In this document: in pieces, positions 28,585 to 37,616 of the stretch
Layout of the letters: every line of letters starts with the position of its first letter
Position numbering within the stretch: the stretch's first letter is position 1
NCBI RefSeq assembly: GCF_014649335.1
Contig: NZ_BMSV01000003.1
Coordinates: forward strand, 1-64,000
Length of the DNA: 64,000 nucleotides
DNA from: Streptomyces roseolilacinus
GTDB lineage: Bacteria > Actinomycetota > Actinomycetes > Streptomycetales > Streptomycetaceae
Direction: 5' to 3'
Notes under the pieces: generated by a model
The model's database searches: none
The model's input: only the letters and a program-made list of their open reading frames with translations
What the model was told of the DNA's origin: nothing
Program-made: the position numbers and the translations under genes

Positions 28585-28930
28585 CCCGGGGCGCCCCCGG
28601 AGCCGTACGGGGCGGGCGCGGGCTTCGGCGGCGCCCCGGCCACCGGTGGGCCCTTGCGGGCGCCGGCGGCCGACCGGTGCCGTCGCCCGCCGGCGCGGCG
28701 CCCGTCGACACGGCGGCCGCGCGCAGGGCGAACGCGCGGCGGTGCTGCCGGAACGCGTGGGCGGGGCGCATGCGCGGCCCGCACCGGGCTCTGCGGCCCG
28801 CAGCGGGTTCGGCAACCCCGTCGGGCCGGAGCCCCGCGTGTGGATCGCCTCACACCCGCGGACGCCCGTCTTCGCCGCCCCCGCCGGGCGCGACACCCCA
28901 CGGGACGGCCCTGTCCACAGCGGTGTGGCT
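28585..28930. other. Gene-less GC-rich stretch before recA promoter
   Basis: Open frames here lack ribosome sites and recognisable protein motifs. No RNA fold stands out apart from the recA control region that follows. Confidence 0.6.
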
Positions 28931-28933
28931 CGC

Positions 28934-28963
28934 TTGACACTAAAATCGAACATCCATTCTCAT
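28934..28963 (+). promoter_or_regulatory. recA SOS promoter with LexA box in the spacer
   Basis: The -35 TTGACA (28934-28939) and -10 TCTCAT (28958-28963) are 18 bp apart. The LexA-type box GAACATCCATTC (28948-28959) fills the spacer and overlaps the -10. The same GAACATCCATTC element is, as I recall, the one described for Streptomyces recA. Confidence 0.85.
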
Positions 28964-28980
28964 GAGGGTGTGGCCTGGGA

Positions 28981-29006
28981 CCCCGCGTGCTGAGGCGGGG
29001 GGTTTT
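28981..29006 (+). terminator. Attenuator-like hairpin in the recA leader
   Basis: CCCCGC (28981-28986) pairs with GCGGGG (28995-29000) around an 8-nt loop and is followed by GGTTTT. It lies between the SOS promoter and the recA start, so it could partly terminate leader transcripts. The stem is only 6 bp. Confidence 0.4.
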
Positions 29007-29101
29007 CCACAGGCCGGGAGGTACGTCGGGGCGCGTTGTCAGTGGCAGGGGTTAGCGTCTTTGACGTGAAGCGATCGACTCAAGCAAACCGGGTGGAACC
29101 C

Positions 29102-30232
29102 ATGGCAGGAACCGACCGCGAGAAGGCGCTCGACGCCGCGCTCGCACAGATTGAACGGCAATTCGGCAAGGGCGCTGTGATGCGCATGGGCGAGCGGTCG
29201 AACGACCCCATCGAGGTCATCCCGACCGGCTCCACCGCGCTCGACGTGGCGCTCGGCGTCGGCGGCCTGCCGCGCGGCCGTGTGGTGGAGATCTACGGCC
29301 CGGAGTCCTCCGGTAAGACGACCCTGACCCTGCACGCCGTGGCCAACGCGCAGAAGGCCGGCGGCCAGGTCGCCTTCATCGACGCGGAGCACGCCCTCGA
29401 CCCCGAGTACGCCAAGAAGCTCGGCGTCGACATCGACAACCTGATCCTGTCCCAGCCCGACAACGGCGAGCAGGCGCTGGAGATCGTGGACATGCTGGTC
29501 CGCTCCGGCGCGCTCGACCTGATCGTCATCGACTCCGTCGCCGCGCTCGTGCCGCGTGCGGAGATCGAGGGTGAGATGGGTGACTCGCACGTGGGTCTGC
29601 AGGCCCGTCTGATGAGCCAGGCGCTCCGGAAGATCACCAGCGCGCTCAACCAGTCCAAGACCACGGCGATCTTCATCAACCAGCTCCGCGAGAAGATCGG
29701 CGTGATGTTCGGCTCGCCCGAGACCACGACCGGTGGCCGCGCGCTGAAGTTCTACGCGTCGGTGCGCATCGACATCCGCCGCATCGAGACGCTCAAGGAC
29801 GGCACGGACGCGGTGGGCAACCGCACGCGCTGCAAGGTCGTCAAGAACAAGGTCGCCCCGCCGTTCAAGCAGGCCGAGTTCGACATCCTCTACGGCCAGG
29901 GCATCAGCCGCGAGGGCGGCCTGATCGACATGGGCGTCGAGCACGGCTTCGTGCGCAAGGCGGGCGCCTGGTACACGTACGAGGGCGACCAGCTCGGCCA
30001 GGGCAAGGAGAACGCCCGCAACTTCCTCAAGGACAACCCCGACCTCGCCAACGAGATCGAGAAGAAGATCAAGGAGAAGCTGGGCGTCGGTGTCCGGCCG
30101 GACACCACGGCGGCGGAGCCGGCCCCGGACGCCGCGGCCGCGGCGGACGCCACGACCGACCCCGCGAAGTCGGTCCCCGCACCGGCGGTGAAGGCCACCA
30201 AGGCGACCAAGGCCACAGCGGCCAAGGGGTAA
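29102..30232 (+). CDS. recA: Recombinase RecA
   Basis: A protein of 376 residues catalysing strand exchange and LexA cleavage. It starts at ATG 29102 behind GGGTGGAAC. Walker A is GPESSGKTT, Walker B lies in [17 protein letters not shown], and the L1/L2 DNA-binding loop segments ([27 protein letters not shown]) are intact. The C-terminal 40 residues are an Ala/Lys/Thr-rich tail usual in Streptomyces. recX begins 3 nt after the stop, giving the common recA-recX operon. The 5' region has an SOS promoter and a possible leader hairpin. Confidence 0.98.
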   Translation: MAGTDREKALDAALAQIERQFGKGAVMRMGERSNDPIEVIPTGSTALDVALGVGGLPRGRVVEIYGPESSGKTTLTLHAVANAQKAGGQVAFIDAEHALDPEYAKKLGVDIDNLILSQPDNGEQALEIVDMLVRSGALDLIVIDSVAALVPRAEIEGEMGDSHVGLQARLMSQALRKITSALNQSKTTAIFINQLREKIGVMFGSPETTTGGRALKFYASVRIDIRRIETLKDGTDAVGNRTRCKVVKNKVAPPFKQAEFDILYGQGISREGGLIDMGVEHGFVRKAGAWYTYEGDQLGQGKENARNFLKDNPDLANEIEKKIKEKLGVGVRPDTTAAEPAPDAAAAADATTDPAKSVPAPAVKATKATKATAAKG

Positions 30233-30235
30233 CCC

Positions 30236-30805
30236 ATGGCCCGGCGCACCGAATGGCCGGGCGGTGGCACCGACTCGTCGAGGGCCGAGAAGGAGCTGCC
30301 GCCCCAGGATCCGGCTGAGCAGGCGCGGGCGATCTGCCTGCGCCTGCTCACCGGGACGCCGCGCACCCGCAAGCAACTCGCGGACGCGCTGCACAAGCGG
30401 GGCATCCCGGAGGAGATCGCCGACGATGTCCTCTCCCGCTTCGAGGACGTCGGACTGATCGACGACGCGGCGTTCGCCGGGGCGTGGGTGGAGTCCCGGC
30501 ACCACGGCCGCGGCCTGGCCCGCCGCGCCCTCGCCCGGGAGCTGCGCACCAAGGGCGTCGACTCCTCCCTGATCGACGAGGCGGTCGGCCGTCTCGACGC
30601 CGAGCAGGAGGAGGAGACGGCCCGCGAGCTCGTCCAGCGCAAGCTGCGCTCCACGCGCGGCCTCGACCGCGACCGCCGTCTCCGCCGCCTCGCCGGCATG
30701 CTCGCCCGCAAGGGCTACCCCGAGGGCCTCGCCCTCCGCGTCGTCCGCCGTGCCCTGGAGGAGGAAGGCGAGGACACCGAGGACCTGGACTTCGACGGCA
30801 CCTGA
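30236..30805 (+). CDS. recX: Regulatory protein RecX
   Basis: A protein of 189 residues. RecX binds RecA filaments and restrains strand exchange. Three tandem three-helix repeats are visible, with typical motifs RTRKQLADALHKRG, FVEDVGLIDD-type FEDVGLIDDAAFAGAWV, and RGLARRALARELRTKGV. The ATG follows the recA TAA by 3 nt, so expression probably depends on the recA promoter. The first 25 residues are non-conserved. Confidence 0.95.
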   Translation: MARRTEWPGGGTDSSRAEKELPPQDPAEQARAICLRLLTGTPRTRKQLADALHKRGIPEEIADDVLSRFEDVGLIDDAAFAGAWVESRHHGRGLARRALARELRTKGVDSSLIDEAVGRLDAEQEEETARELVQRKLRSTRGLDRDRRLRRLAGMLARKGYPEGLALRVVRRALEEEGEDTEDLDFDGT

Positions 30806-30917
30806 CGGCCCGGTCCGGCACCCTGCCGGTGCCCCGTCGGTGCCCCGTCGGCGCCCCGGCCTCAACCACCGGGCCCCCGCTCCGGCCCCGTTCCCGGACC
30901 TCGGCCCTGCCCTCAGG

Positions 30918-31135
30918 TCCGGGCCCCGGCTCCGGCTTCAGCCCCTGCCTTCAGATCCGGGCCCTGGCTCCGGCTTCAGCTCCTGCCTTCAACCCAGGGC
31001 CCCGGCCTCGGCTTTCAATCCCGGCCCAGACTCGGGCCTCAGCCTTCAGCCCAGGCCCCCGGCCCAGACTCCGGCCTCGGCCTTCAGCCCCAGGCCTTGG
31101 CCCCAGCTTCGGCTCCGGGCCCGGCCCGGAGACCC
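30918..31135. repeat. Degenerate tandem repeat with a 38-bp unit
   Basis: Two nearly identical 38-bp units lie at 30918-30955 and 30956-30993, differing at four positions. Progressively degraded copies (recurring CCGGC-CTCGGC-TTCAG blocks) continue to about 31135. One strand is strongly pyrimidine-rich (C/T). The stretch 30806-31142 between recX and the convergent monooxygenase gene holds no credible gene. Confidence 0.75.
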
Positions 31136-31142
31136 CAGGCCG

Positions 31143-32810
31143 TCAGGGGGCGTGGGCGGCCTCCTCCTCGCGGGTCTCGGCCGCCGCCTGTTCCGGCGCG
31201 CCCCCGAGCAGGGCCTGCGTCGCCGCGTGGAGGGCAGCCGGGTGGACACCGGCGAAGGCCGCGGCCAGATGCCCGTCAGGGCGTACCAGCAGCACCGTGT
31301 GCGCCGCCGCGCCCGGATAGGCCTCCGTGACCAGCAGCTCACCTCGTACGGGCAGGGCCCCTACCGCCTCGGCCAGTCGCGGCATCACCCCCGCGGTGAC
31401 CCAGTGGCGCCGGTCCCACACCCCGGTCCCCGGCGCGACGAGCACCACCAGCACACCCCGCCCCAGCCGGTCCCGGAGCCGCCCCGCCGTACCGTCGGGC
31501 GCGGTCACCGGCACGTCGGCGACCGGCGCACCCGGAGCCGTGCCGACCGCCACCTCGCCCTCCACGTCCACCGGGGCGAGCGGCGAATGCGGGTAGGCGG
31601 GCGGGGCCCCCAGCGGTCCGCGCCCCAGGTGCGCGTCGGCCAGCAGCGCGTCGTGTCCCCGCGCACCGCCCCGCAGGTACGTCCGCAGCCCGTTCCCGCC
31701 CCGCAGCACCGGCAGCGACTGGTCGGCCGCGCGCAGCCGCGCGGCCACCGCCGTGCGCCGCTCCGCCTGGTAGCTGTCGAGCAGCGTCTCCGGCGAACCA
31801 CCGCCGTGCCACGCCTGCGCCAGCTTCCACGCCAGGTTCTCCACGTCGCGCAGCCCCTCGTCCAGGCCCTGCGTGCCCAGCGCGCCCAGCAGGTGCGCGG
31901 CGTCGCCGGCCAGGAACGCCCGGTCGACGCGCCAGCGCCGCGCGAGCCGGTGGTGCAGCGTGTACACACCGGTGTCGACCAGCTCGTACGGGGGCGTCTC
32001 GTCGCACCACCCCGACAGCGTCTCCCTGATCCGCGCCACCAGGGCCTCCGGCGTCACCAGGTCCCCGCGCGGCGGCAGCAGCCAGTCCAGCCGCCAGCCC
32101 CCGCCCCGGAGCGGGCGCGCCGCCACCTCGTCCCCGCCGCCCCGCCACGGCGGCCGGCGGTGCAGCACGGCCTCGCCGGGCCACGGCAGTTCGGTGCGGA
32201 GCATCGCCACCGCGTGGCGCTCCACCGCCGTACGCCCCGGGAAGCGGATGCCCAGCAGCTTGCGCACCGTGGACCGCGCACCGTCGCAGCCCACCAGGTG
32301 ACTCCCGCGCCACCACGTCGAACGGTCCCCGCGGGTGTGCGCCGAGATCCCCGTCGCGTCCTGTTCCAGCGCGTCCAGGCGGCAGTCCGCGACGATCCGC
32401 ACCAGCCCGGCCGCGGGCGGCGAGGCGAGGGCCGTGCGCAGCGCGCCCGTCAGCGCGTGCTGCGGGACGTGCAGCGGCGCCGCGACGCGCTCGCCGTCCT
32501 CCCCCTCGCCGTCCTCCTCGAACGCCCCGTCGTCCGGTGCGTCCACGAACGACAGGTGCCGTACGAGCTGCCTGCGCCGTATCGACCGCCACCCGGTCCA
32601 CCGGACGCCCTCGCCCCGCAGCGCCTCGGCGCAGCCCAGCCGCTCCGCGAACGCGGCGGTGTCGGCCCGCAGGACCACGGTCCGGGCGGGCCGGTACTCG
32701 TCGTCACCCGTGCCCTCGTCCAGGACCACCGACGGCACGTCCTGCGCGGCCAGCGCGAGAGCCAGCGCGAGCCCGACCGGCCCCGCACCGACGACGATCA
32801 CCGGGTCCAC
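31143..32810 (-). CDS. FAD-dependent aromatic monooxygenase (PHBH/phenol hydroxylase type)
   Basis: A protein of 555 residues. The N-terminal FAD Rossmann motif is VIVVGAGPVGLALALALA. A second flavin motif reads GDAAHLLGALGTQGLDEGLRD, followed by ENLAWKLA. The last 130 residues form the thioredoxin-like C-terminal domain found in phenol hydroxylase-like and polyketide-tailoring enzymes. The usual Pro and Asn of the GDAAH...P..G...N segment are replaced here (LLGALGTQGLDEG). The substrate is unknown. The start at GTG 32810 lies 7 nt after AGGAG within a duplicated GTCACAGGA unit. It stands alone, convergent with recX; whether it belongs to a pathway is not visible. Confidence 0.85.
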   Translation of the reverse strand: MDPVIVVGAGPVGLALALALAAQDVPSVVLDEGTGDDEYRPARTVVLRADTAAFAERLGCAEALRGEGVRWTGWRSIRRRQLVRHLSFVDAPDDGAFEEDGEGEDGERVAAPLHVPQHALTGALRTALASPPAAGLVRIVADCRLDALEQDATGISAHTRGDRSTWWRGSHLVGCDGARSTVRKLLGIRFPGRTAVERHAVAMLRTELPWPGEAVLHRRPPWRGGGDEVAARPLRGGGWRLDWLLPPRGDLVTPEALVARIRETLSGWCDETPPYELVDTGVYTLHHRLARRWRVDRAFLAGDAAHLLGALGTQGLDEGLRDVENLAWKLAQAWHGGGSPETLLDSYQAERRTAVAARLRAADQSLPVLRGGNGLRTYLRGGARGHDALLADAHLGRGPLGAPPAYPHSPLAPVDVEGEVAVGTAPGAPVADVPVTAPDGTAGRLRDRLGRGVLVVLVAPGTGVWDRRHWVTAGVMPRLAEAVGALPVRGELLVTEAYPGAAAHTVLLVRPDGHLAAAFAGVHPAALHAATQALLGGAPEQAAAETREEEAAHAP

Positions 32811-33085
32811 GGCGTGACTCCTGTGACTCCTGTGACCCGGATGGACCTACGGCGAGCAGGGGAAACGCGTGAATGTACGACTGGTACCCGGTGAGTGATC
32901 ACAGACCGTATGCAACCCACTGCGCGTGCTTGCGTCAAGTGACGGTGAAACACGCGGGACGGCGGTGCCGCGCGTTGCGCGGGGGCCCGGGCACCCCGCT
33001 CCACGGCCGCCCGCCTTCCTCCCCCGGGACGGGGTGCGGACCGGCCGGGCCGTACCCGCGCGGCGATTCCCGCGGCGGCCGGTGC
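32811..33085. other. Gene-less stretch upstream of the monooxygenase gene
   Basis: It must contain the promoter of the minus-strand monooxygenase, but no clear -35/-10 pair is seen. Two GTCACAGGA direct copies lie next to its start codon. No gene is supported here. Confidence 0.5.
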
Positions 33086-33125
33086 GAAGAAAACCCGGCG
33101 GACGGCCCGAAAGCCGTCCGCCGGG
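33086..33125 (-). terminator. Terminator of the gluABCD operon
   Basis: A perfect 13-bp stem (33094-33106 with 33113-33125) with a 6-nt loop. On the minus strand it is followed by TTTTCTT. It lies 53 nt after the gluD stop. Confidence 0.88.
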
Positions 33126-33177
33126 TACGTGCGGATGCCGGAGCCCCGCGGTCCCCCGCCGGCCCCGGGCGTCCCCG

Positions 33178-34095
33178 CTAGCTCCGGGTGTCCTTGGTGA
33201 TGTGGGGGCCGAGGTCGTCGGCGGCCGTCCCCGTGTGGCCCAGGACGCCCGGCGCCTCCTCCGGCTCGGCCGCGGCGGCCGGGCCGATCCCGGTCTTCGC
33301 CCTGCGGCCGCGCTGCTCGATCCAGTTGGCCAGGGCGGAGAGCGCCAGGCACATCGCGACGTAGATCACACCGATCACGATGATGGTGGAGACGTACGGG
33401 TACTGCCCGTTGACCTGCGTGTTGCTCGCGATGAGCCGGGCCGCGTACAGCAGCTCCGGGTACAGGATGATGAAGCCGAGGGACGTGTCCTTCAGGGTCA
33501 CCACGAGCTGGCTGATGATCGTCGGCATCATCGCCCGCACCGCCTGCGGCATGAGCACGCTGGTCATCACCTGCGTCTTGCGCAGGCCCAGCGCGTACGC
33601 CGCCTCACGCTGGCCGCGCGGCACCGAGTTGATGCCGGCGCGCAGCACCTCGGCCTGCACGCACCCGTTGTAGAGGGAGAGGCCCAGGGCGAGCGCCCAC
33701 ATCGAGTGGTCGGTGAGGAAGCCGACCCACACCGCGTAGATGGTGATGAGCAGGGGGATCGAGCGGAAGACCTCGATGAAGGTCGTCGCCAGCCACCGGA
33801 CCGGACGGTGGTCGGACAGTCGCCCCACCGCCAGGACGACGCCCAGGACCAGGGACCCCACGGCGGCGATGCCGAAGGCCTTGAGCGTCGAGACCACGCC
33901 GTCGGCGATGTTCTGCCGGATGCCCGCGTAGTTGAAGATGTCCCACATCTCGGGGGCGAAGTGCCCCTTCTGGGCGAGGCGGGCGATGCTGACGCCGACC
34001 ACTCCCAGGACGGCGAGCGTACCGATCACCGCGTAGACGCGGTTGCGGGCGATCGCCTTGGGGCCGGGGGCGTCGTACAGGACACTGGCGCTCAT
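33178..34095 (-). CDS. gluD: Glutamate ABC transporter permease GluD
   Basis: A protein of 305 residues. Its ATG overlaps the gluC stop (ATGA). A first membrane helix (about 20-45) precedes the polar amino-acid permease domain with four to five helices and the EAA-loop motif AYALGLRKTQVMTSVLMPQAVR. The C-terminal 30 residues are hydrophilic and not conserved. With GluC it forms the membrane pore of the GluABCD importer. Confidence 0.93.
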   Translation of the reverse strand: MSASVLYDAPGPKAIARNRVYAVIGTLAVLGVVGVSIARLAQKGHFAPEMWDIFNYAGIRQNIADGVVSTLKAFGIAAVGSLVLGVVLAVGRLSDHRPVRWLATTFIEVFRSIPLLITIYAVWVGFLTDHSMWALALGLSLYNGCVQAEVLRAGINSVPRGQREAAYALGLRKTQVMTSVLMPQAVRAMMPTIISQLVVTLKDTSLGFIILYPELLYAARLIASNTQVNGQYPYVSTIIVIGVIYVAMCLALSALANWIEQRGRRAKTGIGPAAAAEPEEAPGVLGHTGTAADDLGPHITKDTRS

Positions 34096-34739
34096 CGCGC
34101 GACCTCCAAACGTCGCTCCAGCAGCCGGAAGACGCCACTGAGGGTGAACGTGATGACCAGGTAGCCGAGCGCCACCCAGAAGAAGAGGGACACGATGTCG
34201 TAGCCCTGGTCGCTCAGCAGCTTCTGCCAGCCGAACAGCTCGGTGACGCTGAACGCGCCGGCGATCGCCGAGTTCTTCGTCAGGGCGATGAAGATGGAGC
34301 TGAGCGGCGGCAGCACCGTCCGGGTGGCCTGCGGGAGGACGACGAGCCGCAGGGTCTGGCTGAAGGACATGCCGAGCGAACGCGCCGCCTCCGCCTGGCC
34401 CAGCGGGACCGTGCTGACACCGGACCGGACCGCCTCGGCGACGAAGGCCGAGGTGTAGAGGCCGAGCGCGATCGCGCCGAGCACGAAGGTGCTCATGCCG
34501 GGGAAGAGGATCTCCGGCACGACGAAGAACGAGACGAGGAAGAGCAGCGTCAGCGGCGTGTTCCGCAGCAGGGTCACCCAGGCGGTGCCGAAGAACCGCA
34601 GGGGAGGTACCGGCGAAACGCGGAACCCGGCGATCAGGATGCCCAGCAGGAGAGCGATCACGCTGCTCACAACGGTGATCGACAGCGTTCCCAGGAAGCC
34701 GGCACGGAAATCCGAAAAGTGGTCGAGCAATACATTCAT
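34092..34739 (-). CDS. gluC: Glutamate ABC transporter permease GluC
   Basis: A protein of 215 residues, with about five membrane helices and the EAA motif EAARSLGMSFSQTLRLVVLPQA, which docks onto the ATPase GluA. It belongs to the His/Glu/Gln/Arg permease subfamily, as shown by LLRNTPLTLLFLVSFFV. It is translationally coupled to gluD and separated from gluB by 97 nt that contain a stable hairpin. Confidence 0.94.
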   Translation of the reverse strand: MNVLLDHFSDFRAGFLGTLSITVVSSVIALLLGILIAGFRVSPVPPLRFFGTAWVTLLRNTPLTLLFLVSFFVVPEILFPGMSTFVLGAIALGLYTSAFVAEAVRSGVSTVPLGQAEAARSLGMSFSQTLRLVVLPQATRTVLPPLSSIFIALTKNSAIAGAFSVTELFGWQKLLSDQGYDIVSLFFWVALGYLVITFTLSGVFRLLERRLEVAR

Positions 34740-34792
34740 GAGGTCTCCGCGTCGGCGGCGGCAGGGGCGGGGGCAGCAGGACAGGGGGCGGC

Positions 34793-34821
34793 GCGCCCCG
34801 CACGTCTCACGTGCGGGGCGC
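34793..34821 (-). terminator. Intercistronic hairpin between gluB and gluC
   Basis: A perfect 13-bp GC-rich stem (34793-34805 with 34809-34821) with a 3-nt loop and no U-tract. In ABC operons such hairpins after the binding-protein gene commonly stabilise its mRNA or reduce read-through, raising binding protein over permease. Confidence 0.65.
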
Positions 34822-34836
34822 TCGCCGGAGGCCGGT

Positions 34837-35760
34837 TCAGTAGCGCTGGACGGCCGGCGGCTCGACGAAGGGAGATCCCGACAGGCCCAGCGTGGCCTCG
34901 TAGATCTTCTTGTACGTGCCGTCCTTGACGTGCTTCTCGAGCGAGTCGTTGACGAAGTCGCGCAGAGCCTTGTCGCCCTTGTCCATGCCGATGCCGTACG
35001 GCTCCTCGGTGAACGGCTTGCCGATGACCTTCAGCTTGGTCGGGTTCGACGCGGCGTAGCCCTTGAGGATCGAGTCGTCCGTCGTGACGGCGTCCACCTG
35101 GCCGGTCAGCAGCTGCTGCACGCAGTCGGAGTACTTGGCCAGCTCGGTGGTCTGCGCGCCGTACTGGGGCTTCTTGATCTCCTGCAGCGGCGTGGAGCCC
35201 ACGATGGAGCAGACCTTCTTGCCCTTCAGGGTCTCCGGGCCCGTGATGCCCTTCTCGTCCTTGCGCACCAGGAGGTCCGCGCCGGCCTTGTAGTACGGGC
35301 CCGCGAAGCCGACGAGCTGCTTGCGCTTGTCGTTGATCGTGTAGGTGCCGACGTAGTAGTCGACCTGCCCCTTGGAGATCGCCGTCTCACGGACGCCCGA
35401 GTCGACGGTCTTCCACTCGATCTGGTCCTCGCCGAACCCCAGGTCCGCGGCGACCATCTTGGCGATCTCGACGTCGAAGCCGGAGCGCTTCTTGGTGGCC
35501 TGGTCCTCGAAGCCGAGGTACGGCTGGTCCGCCTTCGAGCCGATGATCAGCTTGCCGCGCTTCTTGGCCTCCTGGAACGTCGGCGAGTCCAGCGTGACGT
35601 TCTGGGCGACGGTGTACTTCGGCAGTTCCGGCGCGCCGGACTGACCCGGCTTGACGGACTGCGGGTCACCGGCGGAGCCCTCCTTGCCGCCGCACGCCGT
35701 GGCGGTCAGCGCGAGGACGAGGGCCGCTGCAGCGGCGGCGGAGGCCTTGCGGAGCTTCAT
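34837..35760 (-). CDS. gluB: Glutamate-binding lipoprotein GluB
   Basis: A protein of 307 residues. A signal peptide (KLRKASAAAAAALVLALTA) leads to a lipobox-like TATAC with the acylated Cys near residue 23, so it is anchored to the outer face of the membrane. The SBP_bac_3 domain shows GFDVEIAKMVAADLG and the VDYYVGTYTINDKRK and DLLVRKDEKG segments typical of amino-acid binding proteins. The start at 35760 is favoured by GAGGGATG upstream and by the signal peptide; the ORF to 35775 is rejected. Confidence 0.94.
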   Translation of the reverse strand: MKLRKASAAAAAALVLALTATACGGKEGSAGDPQSVKPGQSGAPELPKYTVAQNVTLDSPTFQEAKKRGKLIIGSKADQPYLGFEDQATKKRSGFDVEIAKMVAADLGFGEDQIEWKTVDSGVRETAISKGQVDYYVGTYTINDKRKQLVGFAGPYYKAGADLLVRKDEKGITGPETLKGKKVCSIVGSTPLQEIKKPQYGAQTTELAKYSDCVQQLLTGQVDAVTTDDSILKGYAASNPTKLKVIGKPFTEEPYGIGMDKGDKALRDFVNDSLEKHVKDGTYKKIYEATLGLSGSPFVEPPAVQRY

Positions 35761-35793
35761 GTGAACATCCCTCAAGTCGTGGGTCGGTGCTCG

Positions 35794-36582
<789 letters not shown>

Positions 36583-36844
36583 GCTCCGTCCTCGTCGGTT
36601 GGGGAGGACCTTAATCACGGCCCGAGAGCAGCGTCATCACATCTGAGCGGAAATTGAGCATAACGATACGGCCGCGGGCGGGTACGCTGCGTGAACGGGG
36701 TCGCCGGCCCGGGTACGGGTGCATAACAGAACCGCGATACCGGCCCCCACCCCCTTGACTGACATGCCCGCCATCGGCATGGATGCCGTGATACATGACG
36801 TCAGGATGTCGCCGGGATGAGCGGCACACCACCGGAGGGAGGCC

Positions 36845-37585
36845 ATGAGACTGCTCCTCGTCGAGGACGACGACCACGTCGCCGCGGCCCTCTCCGCCGT
36901 GCTCAGGAAGCACGGGTTCGCCGTCACGCACGCCAGGAACGGCGAGGAGGCCCTCAAGGCGGTCCTGCCCTCCGGCGACGCCGGGAGGGCCCCCTTCGGC
37001 GTGGTCCTGCTCGACCTCGGCCTCCCCGACCAGGACGGCTACCAGGTCTGCGGAAAGCTCCGCAAGCTCACCAGCACCCCCGTGATCATGGTGACGGCCA
37101 GGTCGGACGTCCGCTCCCGCATACACGGGCTGAACCTCGGCGCCGACGACTACGTCGTCAAGCCGTACGACACCGGCGAGCTGCTCGCCCGCATCCACGC
37201 CGTCAGCCGGCGCGCCACCGGCGGCGACGCGGAGGACACCGGGTCCCTGCCGGTGGTCGGCTCGCCCGCGGAACCCCTGCGCCTCGGCTCCGTCGTCGTC
37301 GAGCTGTCCACCCGCCGGGTCAGCGTGGACGGCACGCCCGTGCAGCTCACCCGCAAGGAGTTCGACCTGCTCGCCCTGCTCGCCCAGCGGCCGGGCGTGG
37401 TCTTCCGCCGCGAGCAGATCATCAGCGAGGTGTGGCGCACGAGCTGGGAGGGGACCGGCCGCACGCTCGAGGTCCACGTCGCCTCGCTGCGCGCCAAGCT
37501 GCGGATGCCCTCCCTGATCGAGACCGTACGGGGCGTCGGGTACCGCCTCGTCGCCCCCGCCGCCCCGACGGCGGCCGGGTCGTAG
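36845..37585 (+). CDS. gluR: OmpR-family response regulator, GluR-like
   Basis: A protein of 246 residues. A receiver domain (about 1-120) has acidic residues E7, D8 and D9, phospho-acceptor D57 in LLDLGLPDQDG, the VTA threonine and K in VVKPYD. A C-terminal winged helix (about 145-235) contains LTRKEFDLLALLAQRPG and the recognition-helix region GRTLEVHVASLRAKLR, ending in TVRGVGYRL. GGAGGGAGG precedes the ATG. It is adjacent to gluABCD and paired with the kinase downstream. In S. coelicolor the equivalent pair GluR-GluK (SCO5778/5779), as I recall, responds to glutamate and regulates gluABCD. The symbol rests on that synteny. Confidence 0.85.
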   Translation: MRLLLVEDDDHVAAALSAVLRKHGFAVTHARNGEEALKAVLPSGDAGRAPFGVVLLDLGLPDQDGYQVCGKLRKLTSTPVIMVTARSDVRSRIHGLNLGADDYVVKPYDTGELLARIHAVSRRATGGDAEDTGSLPVVGSPAEPLRLGSVVVELSTRRVSVDGTPVQLTRKEFDLLALLAQRPGVVFRREQIISEVWRTSWEGTGRTLEVHVASLRAKLRMPSLIETVRGVGYRLVAPAAPTAAGS

Positions 37586-37616
37586 GACCGACGCCCCACG
37601 AAACGGCCGGCGACCT

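Noticed and set aside
28646..28993. A 115-codon frame before recA
   Set aside because: Low-complexity Arg/Gly/Pro composition, no ribosome site, and it runs through the recA promoter.
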